Assembly: GCA_030544235.1 (NCBI GenBank)
Contig: CM060471.1
Location: 7,838,848-7,902,847, forward strand
Reading direction: 5' to 3'
From: Lepturacanthus savala
Taxonomy: Eukaryota > Chordata > Actinopteri > Scombriformes > Trichiuridae
Length of the DNA stretch: 64,000 nucleotides
Part shown: one piece after another, positions 47,801 through 60,800 of the stretch
How positions within the stretch are numbered: position 1 is the stretch's first letter
Layout: each line of letters opens with the position of its first letter
Made by a program: the position numbers and the translations under genes
Notes under the pieces: generated by a model
Database searches by the model: none
What the model was told of the DNA's origin: nothing
Seen by the model: only the letters and a program-made list of their open reading frames with translations

Positions 47801-48790
47801 CATTGCAGGTCTATAAAAGTCAAATAAATCATCGACATGTTAACCAGGGAAAATGGTCCCAGGATTGAGGTTCTGAACCCAACTTTTAACTCCACATGCA
47901 CGACGAGCATCAAGAAACTACGTCAAACTTCAAACATGCTTCATGACAAAACACCAGAAATGCAGAGTGTGAATCTCAGTGCAGCATCTTTGTAGACCCT
48001 CACTGACCTGGGAAAAATATTCCCCCCGAGAACAAAGACAATGAACACGTACAAACGGCAGGACATGCAGCATCAGCAGCATCCCGCTCCACAGAAAGGC
48101 CCTGGGACCAGGACTCAGAGGGCCCGGGACTCAGAGGGCTCCGTGCTGGTTTTACGTTAGTGTGACGTTACCTGATTTGTGGGTTTGGTGGAGGTGGGTT
48201 CGGGGCCGGGGCCGAGCGGGCCCCTGGGCAGGGTAAGGGGGCGGACTCTGCTCTTCGTCCCCCGAGAAGCTCCTCCTCCTGCCTGCCTGACTGAAGGGCC
48301 GTCGACCAACCGGAATCTTCCTCTCTAAACACCAAGCCAGACTCGGGTCAGCGCTACCAGGGGCTCATTACACACACGGGTCAATTCAACTGGTCTCAAA
48401 GTTTAGTGGACGTGTTAGGAAGGAAAGTTTAAAAAAAAGGTTAGAACGGAGAAACTTTCAATTTAACCTCACGCTGCCGTTGATGTTTCCATCTGAATAA
48501 GCCCCTGGTCAGCTGTACCGGACCCAAGTAAGCATAATATGCACTGTTAGCTACCAACAGCAAAGCTACAGCGACTGGGTAAAGCTATGGAAGACCGAGG
48601 CTGCCGGCTTCAAACCAGATCACTTTATTTTTATATCCGTGTTGTTTGAATAAAGAAAAAAAAACATTTAAAATCCAATTTTCATGTTTGAAACTCAGTA
48701 TTATTAACTATAGAAGAGATGAAACAATTAGTGGATTAATCGATTAGATGCCAAATATTACATTAATTGTCACCTATTTAACTATATAAG

Positions 48791-48860
<70 letters not shown>

Positions 48861-51800
48861 AGTGAATATATGTTAGATGTTTCATTATTTAGGGAATTAT
48901 TATTGTGTGCATGTGACTGCTTGTGCACACTTGTTTACAGACAATTCCTGTAGTCTGATCTTCTAGGAGGCCCTTAAGAACAAAAATTAGGTTTACTTGC
49001 AGTTCACAATCATTTATTTAAAGTGGAACAAATCTGTTTTATGGACTGTTTCATGCTCAAAGACCTCATTAGTAGCTGCGCTGGAGCTTTTTGATCAGGC
49101 GTCTCACCTGATCATCAGCAGATGAAGATGTTTTGAAAATGAAAAATTAACTTTGACCCTCAGTGAAATGGAAGTGAGTAAATATGAAAGTGAATGAAAA
49201 GTATTGTGTTTCAAATTTTTTCAGACTTTTTCATAAAATTGTCTTTGATATTAATGTTTGACTTAATGGTCAAATTCATGGTTGATAGCTTTCACAAACT
49301 GAGAGGATCCTCCCTAAAAAAAAACACTTTTCAATAAAAAATAATTATTCAAAATTCATTTTAGCACATTATTGTTACCATATCTGTGTACTAGAAGTTG
49401 GAATGGCTGGAGCAGGTAATAAATGCAGGTAATCTGTCCAGAATTCACTAAAGACGTCCATTGAGGACCAATTACAAGTAGTAGTTATCATTTTGACAAT
49501 AAATTAAACTATTGATTATTGAAGTGATTAATCGATTCGTTTTTTGGTTCATAAAATGGTGTAAAATGTTGATTCAACCTAAAATGTTTTAGTGTTTTTT
49601 TTTTTGTCCAGACCAACAGTCCACAAACCAAAGATCAGTAAACTTCGGAAACCAGAAAATAATCAGATATGAGGAGCTGGAACCAGAGATTTAGACATTT
49701 TCTTCTTCAAAATGAGTCAAATTGAATAATCATTTATCAAAACTTGATTGAGTAATTGTTGTTATAATGGGGGGAAAACACTGGTAGTTCTCGAAGGCCT
49801 GTTTGTAAAATTTGTCTCCATCAACCAATAAGAAATCAACCCTTTAAAAATGATGATGAAAAAAGTCAGTTTCCATTTTAATTACAAAATTCAAAAGTCC
49901 AGTTTATTGCGATACTTTTAAAATTCATTTTGCCAAAGTTTAATGCTTTAAGCTGAAAATGTAGTGATGTATTTAACTTGAATTTTAGCATTTTTGAAAA
50001 AAAACAAAAAACAAAAAGGATTTTATGATTTGAAAATGGCAAATGAAGAATGGAATTTCAATATCAGCAGCCACAGACTTCCATAAAAAAAAAAAAAAAA
50101 AAAAAAAAAATCAATAGTGGTCAGCAAAGAAAAGCTGCTACTACTTTAGCATTAGCATCTGCTATAGTGAACCGTACTTTTCCACCTAAATAAGGTGCAA
50201 CACCGGGCCCTCTGCTGTAAAAGTATTTCAAACACTACAACTAAAAACACTCCCCCTGTCCCTGTGGGACAGGTTAGGGATTAAAGGATCAGGTCACATT
50301 TGCTTTCAGGTCACATTCCGTTTCAGATCAGGTGCCTGTATGAAATTTGAAAAAGTCTTTGCTTGCTGTAATCATTGCACTGTTAAAACGCAGCTTCAAT
50401 CAAAGCAGTATTTCCAAATTAAAAAGCAGCTTTTTTTTTCAACCTATTGAAGCCTCAGTGATCTCGTTATGGCCGATAGAACAAGGAAGAATGATCGACA
50501 GCAGCAAAGCCTGTTACACTGCCAAAATACAAATCTTATCAGGTAAAGATAATTTGTATTTGGTACAATAAGCCAAATATTGAGTAAAATACATCTTGAA
50601 TTAATTTGGTCAATTTAATCAGTTCTAAGAAACTATTTGACTATTAATACTATAAATAATATATAACTGCAAATAAAATCTTGGAATAAACAAAATTATT
50701 AAGATAATTCCAATAAATATTGGAATAATTTGTACACGGTACAAGATATTTTCACCTGAGGAGATTTTATTTTTTCAGTGAACAATCTCGTCTTTAAGAT
50801 GGATTTCAAACAATGTGACCCTGTCCTTTAATGACTTATCTCACTCAAAAAGGGAAAAGACACTACTTTCACCTTCTCACAACAACGTGACACAAACGGA
50901 ATATGAAAATATTCCAAACACACCGAACAGGTGACCAATCAGAGAGCAGCAGAGTTTCCACCAGAAGTGTAGCCAGTGACAGGAAGAGGAAGAGGAAAGA
51001 GAGATCACTCACTTTTCTTTTGGCCTTTGTACTGTTGGGCCTTTTTCTTCTGCTTAGGCACAGATTGAGGCATTTCTCTGTTACCTGAAAGGAGACCAGA
51101 AGACAGGGAACTAGGAACTGGGGTGGACACAAGAGATGAAATTAAAGTGTCAGAGCTGCCGTTTTTATCCTGTAGATGGCGACTTAGAGTCTTCAGGCTC
51201 TTACTCTGGGAGGCAGGGGGTTGCAGCTGGTAGCCCGTCAGCTGACACCAGCCCACGGGGTAGAGGTCAGGTGACTCGCAGTCCACCCACTGGTCATACT
51301 CGTCCTCCCAGCCGTCGAAGTGGATCCTCAGTAGCCGGTGGACGATCCTTGTCACCGTGGCGACGCACACCAGCCGCGGCTCCATCAGGTCGACGGCCTC
51401 CAGCTTCATGCCTTGCCGGAAACCGTGATTGGGAACCTCCTAAAATATGCAAGAACAGTCAAGGAAAAATTATTTTATTCACATGCAATCATTATATTAA
51501 TATTTCTATAATATTAATAAGCTATTCTTACAGCCAGGAAACCATAGAAACAATCTAATCCATCCTGAATCATATCAATTAGATAAGATAAGAGGTTGCA
51601 AACACAACTTTACTCTAAGAAGCTCTTTAAAATAAAAACATACCAGTTAATATTGCAGAGTAGATTTCTACCAGAACATCATACAAAACTTTATCTTGGC
51701 AACAAGTAGCAGCCACACTATCGTCCATGGTGAAGCAACGTTCACAAACAAATCCTATCATTTGTATCCTAAATGATTTGTCCACAATCTCACAATGGCA

Positions 51801-54800
51801 AAAATTAATATGATTTGCAGCTTGTTTTCACTAGTTGTTACTGCTGTTATTTTTCATTAGTTGGTCTTTCAGGTCCTGGGGCTTATGGGAAAAAGGGCAA
51901 TGAATAATGTAATATCACTGAATTTCCAATAAATGTTTCTATAGACTAGAATAAATTATAAATAATGATTTTGTCACAAAAAAACCCTGGAGCAACAAGA
52001 ATCCAACATTAACAACATCAACAGGCAGAAAAACCCACTTTTTACAGCAGTGTTTCCTGCTTTACGGCTCAATGTGACTATTTGTCATACAGGAGAAACC
52101 ACTGATCACAGAAATTACGTCCCCATCTGATGGCTGCTTTCGGTTTTAAGATGAGTTTTTAAAACCAAATTATCACATTATCCTCTGTGAGAAAGTTTGA
52201 TTGTCACAGGTACATCTGGAATGTTGTTTTACATCACCTAAAGAACCAGAAAACATCAACAGACTCATAGAACGAGTAAACACAGGCCTACCTTGTTAAA
52301 GAGCTTGACAGGAGCAGCTATTGAACCTGTTTCTCTGAGGTAGTCAAACCATTTAAATGGCAGTTTAGTGTACCCTGTGGAACAGAGTCAGCATTGAGTC
52401 CAGCACTTTGAAAACATCTTCTGTTCATATGGTTTGTTAAACTACTTCAAAACCTAGAGGGAAAACTGGCTCTGTGAATCTGATTCTTAAAAAAAACAGG
52501 CCTCAAAGCAACAAAGATATGAGTGTGGAGCACCTCTGGGGGGTGTGAGTTCAATGTCGTTTATTTCACAGAAGCCGACGGGGAAAATGGAGGGGGAGGT
52601 GACGTGGTAACAGAACCAGTCTGATCCGTCCACTGCCTCCGACCCGTCGATCCCGATCATGAGGTACCCGTCTGCCAACACCTGCAAACATGGCAACATG
52701 AGAGCTGGAGTTAGACCAGAGCAGCAACAAATCACATACGTTAATCGGGCTTCTCCGAGCTCAATTTAAGACTTTAAGACTTTTTTTTACCACTTGGAAT
52801 TTCATTTTATCCATTTATTCATTCTACTCAATAATCCACAGTTTCAGAAGAGAAACGCAATTATGTTTACACACAGAATTACATATAATGCAAGGGTGTC
52901 GCTGAAGTATGAAACTCAACTGGACATGGCTCCTTTTGTAGATCTAGAATTCTCCACAGCCTGTGTGCATGGAGATTAGGATACTACTATTGAAAGATGG
53001 AATTCTGTATTTAGTTTTAGCTATTATTTATTTTAAGGATTAAATTACTGTTTTCTGATTTGATCTTGCTTATTTTTATGCCTTACTTGCTAATGTATTT
53101 GTTTTTATTTATACAACATTTTCTTTTCCTTTCCCCTTTAAGTATTAAAACATCTTCAATAAAGAAATGATTGATAAAAAAAAAGAAGCTTTGAATCATT
53201 CCCTACAGTCTAAATGATACTTAATGCTGTTTCAGTACTTGTCAGATGCTGCCAGTTCTCACACGCTCACCTTTCTTACAGTGGCTACACATATAGCTGA
53301 GAGGTTGAGGGGGTCGATGGCCTCTAGCTTCATCCCATCTTTGAACCAATCCCCACTCTGGTCCACATCTTTCACCTGACAGACACGAGACAGGAAGCAG
53401 CAATTTATGAAATCCGAGCATGCAGCATTTGAAACAGCAGGTTGAGGCAGCTTATTTTGACACGTGACATGAGAAAAACATTTCTGGAGAGTAGAAATAG
53501 GATTTTTCTTTTACCTTCTGGAAGAGCTGTGGAGGAGCATCAACTTGTCCGTCCAACTTCTTTGTAACATCTGCATAAAACATAGACATAAAATCAAAAC
53601 ATGCCTAAAGATGTTTCAGCAACCAGCTCAGTGAGCTTTATATTATTTAAAATGTCGATAAACTACAGACAGGTTGAGAAATAACTTTCATCCACAAATA
53701 CAGCAACACTTCCTGACATAATGCACCACTGTCTCCTTTTAGAATTTAACATTAAACAAGTTCAACATTTACGGAGTGATTTAAATCCACAGTAAACAGG
53801 TGAAGATGAAAATGAAGAGTGACTACAGCAGGAAAAACATATTTCCATGGTGACATATCAAACCATGTCACAACATTAAAATCAACTTGATTCATAAATT
53901 GCTTTAAAACAACCACAGCTCAACAAAGTGCTCTACACACAAACAAATGATACATAAAACAAATAAAACAAAGCAGGGTCTCGTGCTGGGTTGAAAGCTA
54001 GTGAGTAAAAAGAGGGGGTTCCTCTGCAAAGAACTTTAGCACACCTCCTTTAATTTGTCATTTAAAAGCCAAACACCCTGAACAGCAGCTGAATACGAGC
54101 AAGAGAGCTGGTCACAGCAGGCCCACTTGGTCTGTGGCCAACTGCGTTGAAAAAGTTTGCAAAGCACCAAATCAAACAGAATCACACAGAAGGTGATTGA
54201 CTTCATGACTTTGGATGATCAACCAATTAGTGCTGTAGAGGACATTGGCTTTGAGAGGCAGATCAAACCTGTTACACAACACCGAGCAGACAGAATTTCT
54301 CTGATGTGTGTTTACCTGTGACGTTTCTTTTAAAAACGTGTTTTTTTATTCTAGATTTATTTTTTAAAATGTGAAAAACGTAACCACATTTGATATTCGG
54401 TATTTGGCCATGCCTTTAATTTTATATGGCTTCAGCCAAGAATTCTCATTTTGGTGCATCCCTGGTGTAACATGTTGTGTCTTATGCTTTCCAGTTAGTG
54501 AACCCACCAGATCGTTTGAAGCGGTGTCCGATGCTGCGCGACCAGCCGATGTTGTGTATGAGCGGGCTGTACATGTGGCACCAGAAGTCATCGGACCCGT
54601 CCTGGCTCTCCTCGTACACCAGCCGGAGGCGACCTCCGATCACCTGCTCCACCAGCGCCACCCGTGTCCGGCACAGGTAGTTCTTATCCACCACCTCCAC
54701 CCGCATCAGCTTCTTAAAGGGGAACTGTATGTTCTCGTGTACCTGCAGAGAACCGGGACCCAGAGGTTTTAACAAACACTAAATGTCTGTTACAACAGTC

Positions 54801-57800
54801 ACATTGCAGCGTTTCCAGCAGGGAACTGTGTGTCTCACCTTGTCGTTAAAGTCAGGCGGCAGTGTTTTAGCTCCAGTGAGACGCTTCACAAGAAAGACTT
54901 TCCAGTTAGAGTACTTATGCTGTATGCCTGGAACCAGATATCACATGACCATTACCATTACCACAAACTGCCCGAGAACACATAGCACACACAAAGCTCT
55001 GTTTGTCATGAGGCTCACTTTTTGGAGGTACGAGAGGTTTGCGACTAGAAGCGCACCAGCCCACCGGGTGCACCTCAGGGATACAGAGATTACACCAGAA
55101 GTCTTTACTGCTGTCGTTGTCAAAGCCCTCGTAGCGCAGGAGAGCCTTGAACCCTGCAAACAGCAGAACATGCAGACATTAAGAGAACAGGAAGCAGAGT
55201 TAAACCGCGGCTCAGTTTTCACAAGGCCTGGGTTCCTCAAAACCAGCTGCCAAACAGAAACTTGACTGGTTGTAATTGAGGAGCTTGATTAAAATCCAAC
55301 CACAACTTACTACAAATATTATAGACGGAAGCTAATTTAATGACATTAACAGTTACACATCAATTAAATCAAACTCCCAGAAAAGAAAGAAGCAGCAAAA
55401 AGAAGGAAAGGAAGAAAGTAAACCAGCAACATGATTCTGTGTTTGGGTGAAGTCTGCTGATGTCGACAGCTGAAAAAATGATCATGTATGAACAGGCCTC
55501 ACATATGAACATCTGCTGTATGAAAGAAATGCTACACATAAACTGAAGAACATAAAGCGCCCACAAAGCTTCAGGGTTGAGCCGCCACCCACGAATCACA
55601 AAACCCCCACACCAAATCTGTCAAATCTGACTGTAGAACGTTACTGTTCCCTTTACCCTCATTATATGATGTGAATTTCCCATCATGGGACAATAGAGGA
55701 AATCTCATCCTATCATTTCTTTATATATGGACCAACATATGCTGTAGTACTGCCTGTCTTGAATGTGGTGCTGAAAAATATTGAAGGACACCTCAAACAA
55801 CCTCTAGCAGAAGCAGTGTGTTTGCCTCCAGGCCTCGTATCACACAGCAGAGCTCAGACTGACACAAACAGCCTTTATTGCTGCAGCAAGGCCTGTTCTA
55901 CGCAACTGGAAGAGCCAACAGGAGCCAAAGTTTATAAATGAATTTAAACTCATAACAGAGATAAGTGACAGGATCATTAACATCTCAAGCAAATTTGAGT
56001 CAGTTTTTTTTTTGGATTAAATAAGAGATGCAGCATGTTAGAGAAGGTGTCTGCGTGTATTTGTACATATAAGAATGATTGTGGTGAATACATAGATGTA
56101 TTTAACAAATTTAAAAACAGAGTGACAGACTGATCAAAAATGACAGGTTGCATAAACAGTTTCTAAAACTGTGTTCAGGATTAAAAACACAGGTGAAGGC
56201 CTGAGGGTTTCTGCAGCAGAACTAAAAAGCAAGAAAAGTCTCAATTGACTTGAAACAACAAACATCACTGCAAAACAGGAACTGTAGAAAGAAGCTCCTG
56301 CTGCAAAGCCTGATTCTTTTTATTTATTACAAATTGATGAAACAGCTGTGAAGATCCTCTATTGCTGCAGGATGTGATGTTGACCAGTGATCGAGGATGA
56401 AGAGCCAAGATCAATTATTTGAAGTTAGTTTTTCATATCATAATGACACAATCATTGGAATTCATGGAAGAGTTAAAAAAAATTAAATGATATTGTGTAA
56501 CACACTCAAAGGATCCAAAACACTGTTCAGAGAAAAGATTATACAAAACCAGAGTATGAAATACTTGTGAAGATCAGATATTTACTTTAAAAATCTGTAA
56601 CTTGAATTACAAAATGCGAAAAGAAAAGTTTTTGTTCAGTCTACAGATTTTCTTTTGTAAATTGTTTAATGGTGAAATGTCTGAAATGAATGTTAAAATT
56701 AAATGAAAATGAATGACTTTTACAAAATAAAATTCTGCAACCAGTTAGTTAGAATAATTATCAAACCAAGCAAAATGAAATAATACAGAACAGTAAGATA
56801 CAGTCAGACTGCTTTAATGTGGATTTTCCATTTAACACTGTATAATATTCCTCTTACCTGCTAGCTTAATGATTTCTGCTATCCAATACACCTTGGTGGA
56901 GAGGCTGGTATCGGTGTTGGGCACTTCGATCCTCACTCCTTCTTCAATGTCTCCCCAGCACATTCCCATAGGGGCCTGAAGTCCAGGCAGCGGAGAAGGA
57001 GGCAATGAAGTTACACGTAAAAATAAAACAAAAAAACTTCAAACTATTTAATATGGAATCAATGCTGCTTTTACTCACGTGCTTGAAACAGCTGACTGGA
57101 GCGCCGGCCGTGTTATTGCTACAGATATACCGACCCCAGTCGAAGCTCTCGGCAGGGACCACTGAGAGAAACGAGACATGGCGTGAAGGCAGAGAAGATT
57201 TAAACACAGAGGCAATGTCTCTACTTTTTTTTTAAGTTACATACCAGCTTTTGATTTGGCCTGGTTCTGTTGACTCGCTTGGTACTGGGCGTAAGCTGCC
57301 AATTTTGCCATGAGAGGTTGTTTCTGTAAGACTTTTGCCTTTTTTGTTGGCGGTTTGCCCTAAAAATTAAAGCCGACATAAGTATTTGCGTGATTATATG
57401 TGAATCTTAGATAAATTGCGATAGAAGGGATACAAATGAATCACCTGGAGTCTTGCCAAGATACTAGCTTTTTTGGAATTTGAAGAATAACTCCTGGAAC
57501 AAGACACGCTGCAGAAGCGCTTGGTTTTGGAGTAAAAAGCATCTCGTACTCCGACCATCCCGCACATCTCACAGGTGGCTGTGAAGCAGAGACAGATAAC
57601 GGATTACCACATGCTCAAAGATCACAGGGTTATGTTTCAGAGATGAACACAGGGCAGAAATTTGAAGTGTATTTCCATGCACTGACCCATTCCCGCCTTG
57701 CCGTCGGGGTATGTGTAGACTTGGCCATTGTTCTTGATGATGGGCAGACTGGCAGGGATGGAGGGCACCACCTCGTCCTCACTGTCCTCGGAACTGGAGC

Positions 57801-60800
57801 TGCTGGTGGACTCCTCGCTGCAACTGTCGTAGCCATCAAACATCCCGAACGAGTCTCTCCGCTTACGCTCTGAACGTGGGGTGCGTTCAGCCTTCACATA
57901 CAAAAAAACAAAACAAATACAACACAATTCAATACTTACAAACTTACATGGAAAAGCAGTTAATTATCTTCCTTAATAATAATCTGATATTTATCTGAAG
58001 TGCTCATTTCACGATTTGGTCTATAGATTATCGGAGCAGGTAAAGTGACCATCACAGTTTCCCTAAATCCGAGTTGATGTCTGAAACCAGAGATTCAGCA
58101 GTGCTTTATAATCTCAGCGTGCTGGTGACGTAGCTGCGGCGTCGACGTGACGCGGGCGTTCGAAGTTCTGCGTAGAGGGAACGCGTTGCTCTGCAGAATT
58201 ATTGCTTCCTTTTCATAGTAAACAATGGCAACCGCACGCCAGACAAGAATGTCTGACACAAGACAAAAAACAGGCAAAAACAACATTACTTTAATATTGA
58301 TTTTTTTTTTTTGCCTTTTTCCCATTGGCTTTCTTTTATACCTGGCCCTAATGCTCCTTCTTACAAGAGCGCGGGATGGAGCGCGTGAAATTGGAGTTCA
58401 ACCAATCGCAGCCCTTGCGGTTCGAGTCGTCGCAGGATTTTTAGGAAATGTGTAGCAGGTTTCGTCGAAGGCGTAGCTACATACGCCGCCTCTACAACAA
58501 ATGCCCCTCGCCTACGTCCCTCCGGGGAAGAAAAAAAAATATTTAGCATTATTGTAACGTCGTTAGTCGGTTTAACTGCTACTTTATTCCTTACGGTAGC
58601 CAACGGCAAAACAAACTTCGTAAGAAAAGTTCACGAGCGCTGCCGCCTTTTCTACTTTCACTCTACACGTTAGTTGCGTTTAACTCCAAGACGCGTTCAC
58701 AGGCCCCAGGAAATCCTAGCACTATCAATCTGGGCCTGAAGTGATTTATTTCATAAACAGGGTTCTTGTTGGCCAATTGGCACACAAATAAATTATTAAA
58801 CTTTAACATTGTCCCTTTTTTATTATTTTTATTTTAATGTTCCACCTTCTCAAATCTGATAATTTTATGCTTTCTTTAGTTTTCTACAATAGTAAACTGA
58901 TGTTCTTTGGGTTGTGGAGACACAAACAAAAAAAGACATTTGTTAAATCTTCAGCTTTGGGGAAAAAGCGACGGACAAATTATGAACCAAGCACCTAATT
59001 GATTAATCATTTTAATGATAAATAAATTAATCAACTGAAGAGTCAATTGATAACTTTTTTGCCAGAGACTTCCAATATTTTGCTGATTTAGATCTGTAAA
59101 TATGAAGGAAGACAGTGTTCACTTTAAGGCTGTGCAATTAATCACAATTTCAATTTACGCATCAAACAATCTCCTAACTCATAATCAAGTTAAAACGATT
59201 TATTAGACATTTTCTTTACCCAATTTCTGAACGAGATGCATATACGCAATACATTCACACAGCGTAACTGAGTGCGTGTGAAAGAAGGCAAAGTCTTTTG
59301 GTTGAGAAAAAGGGTCGGAAACAGTTTGGGCCCCAACCATCTGATGAGGAGCAGAAGCACATGATAACATGCAAAATTTGCTATAAGGTGATATCCATGA
59401 CTCTTGACAAAACAACCAATCAAGTCACTTGTACTGAATAAATGCATTGTGTAACCAAAGGAAATATAATTGTTTTGCATAATTCCTTGCAGAAGCTTAG
59501 CTGATAAAACCCTGAGTCCTTCAGCGACATCCTTTATAGTATCATAAAACAAAAAGACTCAAATGGGGCTTTATCTTTGACTCCCGTCTGAAAAGTTCAG
59601 TCCTTGTCACTGACACCATTTAAGTCTTATGGAAACAATTAAATTAGAAATCCTTGTGAAAAGTAAACTCTGGGATAATGATAGAACAGTTACAGGCGGT
59701 TCTAACATACACACAGATTCAGAGAAGCATTTGGACTGAAAATATGCTCCTGGCAAAGTTATACTTCAAAGTGGAGAATGTTGGGGTGTAAAAATACATG
59801 CATGTTTTTCTGTTAAATTTGATATACCTTAATATCTTAAGCCCCTTTCATACTTTCCAGGCATCACAAGTGATTTTGACTATTCTCACATATGAAGCTC
59901 CATTGCAGACCATTATTGTCTTCTTGTGCCTGTTCTCATGACATGTTAATGCAGCCAAGTGTCAATAGAAACAGCAGTGATTAGCAGTCCTGTCTACCGT
60001 GTGACATTTCACACCTGTGAACTGTCACATGTGTGAAATGTCACACGGTAAGAAGGCCTTTCCAGTGATATTCCTGCTTGTATTCATACTGTACGCACCC
60101 TGCAGACTGCCTGCAATGTTATTAGAGCCTCATTCACACATGCAAGTCTTCCCAGAAATGTTCCAGCTATTTTCCTGGAAGGGATAATATTTGAATCTTA
60201 GCCAGAGTTGTTGTTGGGAAATCTGTGTATTCACAAATTAGCTGGAACATTTATCGGTAGAATTTGCAAATGAGGCTTTAAATGTCCCAATTGTCCTCAT
60301 TAGTAAAATCTTTAGCACATTTTTAAATGTTTTCTCATGTATTGTTTTCTTATCAGTTTTTCTAAGCTAGTGTTTTGGCTATTGTTCTAGAAAAAAAAGA
60401 CCACTGTATTTTTTTTACACCTAAACACTACTGAAAACATCTGGAATGTGATCAAGAGGAAGATGGATGGTCACAAGCCATCAAACAAAGCTGAGCTACT
60501 TCAGTTCTTGCACCAGGGTGGAATAAAGTGACCCAGGAATAATGGTAAAGGCTTGTGGACACATGAAAGCTCTGATTAACAATAACGATTACTGGACCCA
60601 ATATTTATTTATTTTTATGTGTAAACATTAGTATTATGTTGAATTAAAATTAATTTGATGTTGTTTCTTTGCATTGATTGAGGTCTGAAAACATTGAATC
60701 TTTTTTGTTATTGTCATTTTCTGAAAACAAATGCTCTAAACGATAATATTTTTATTTGGATTTCGGTAGAAATATTGTAGTTTATAGACTCAAACACACA

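Noticed and set aside
51005..51204. Read-through of mbtd1 exon 14 into the following intron (KSLKTLSRHLQDKNG...)
   Set aside because: The frame is open by chance; a consensus donor at 51,205 and an acceptor at 51,085 give a product that resumes the conserved KQKKKAQQYKG linker.
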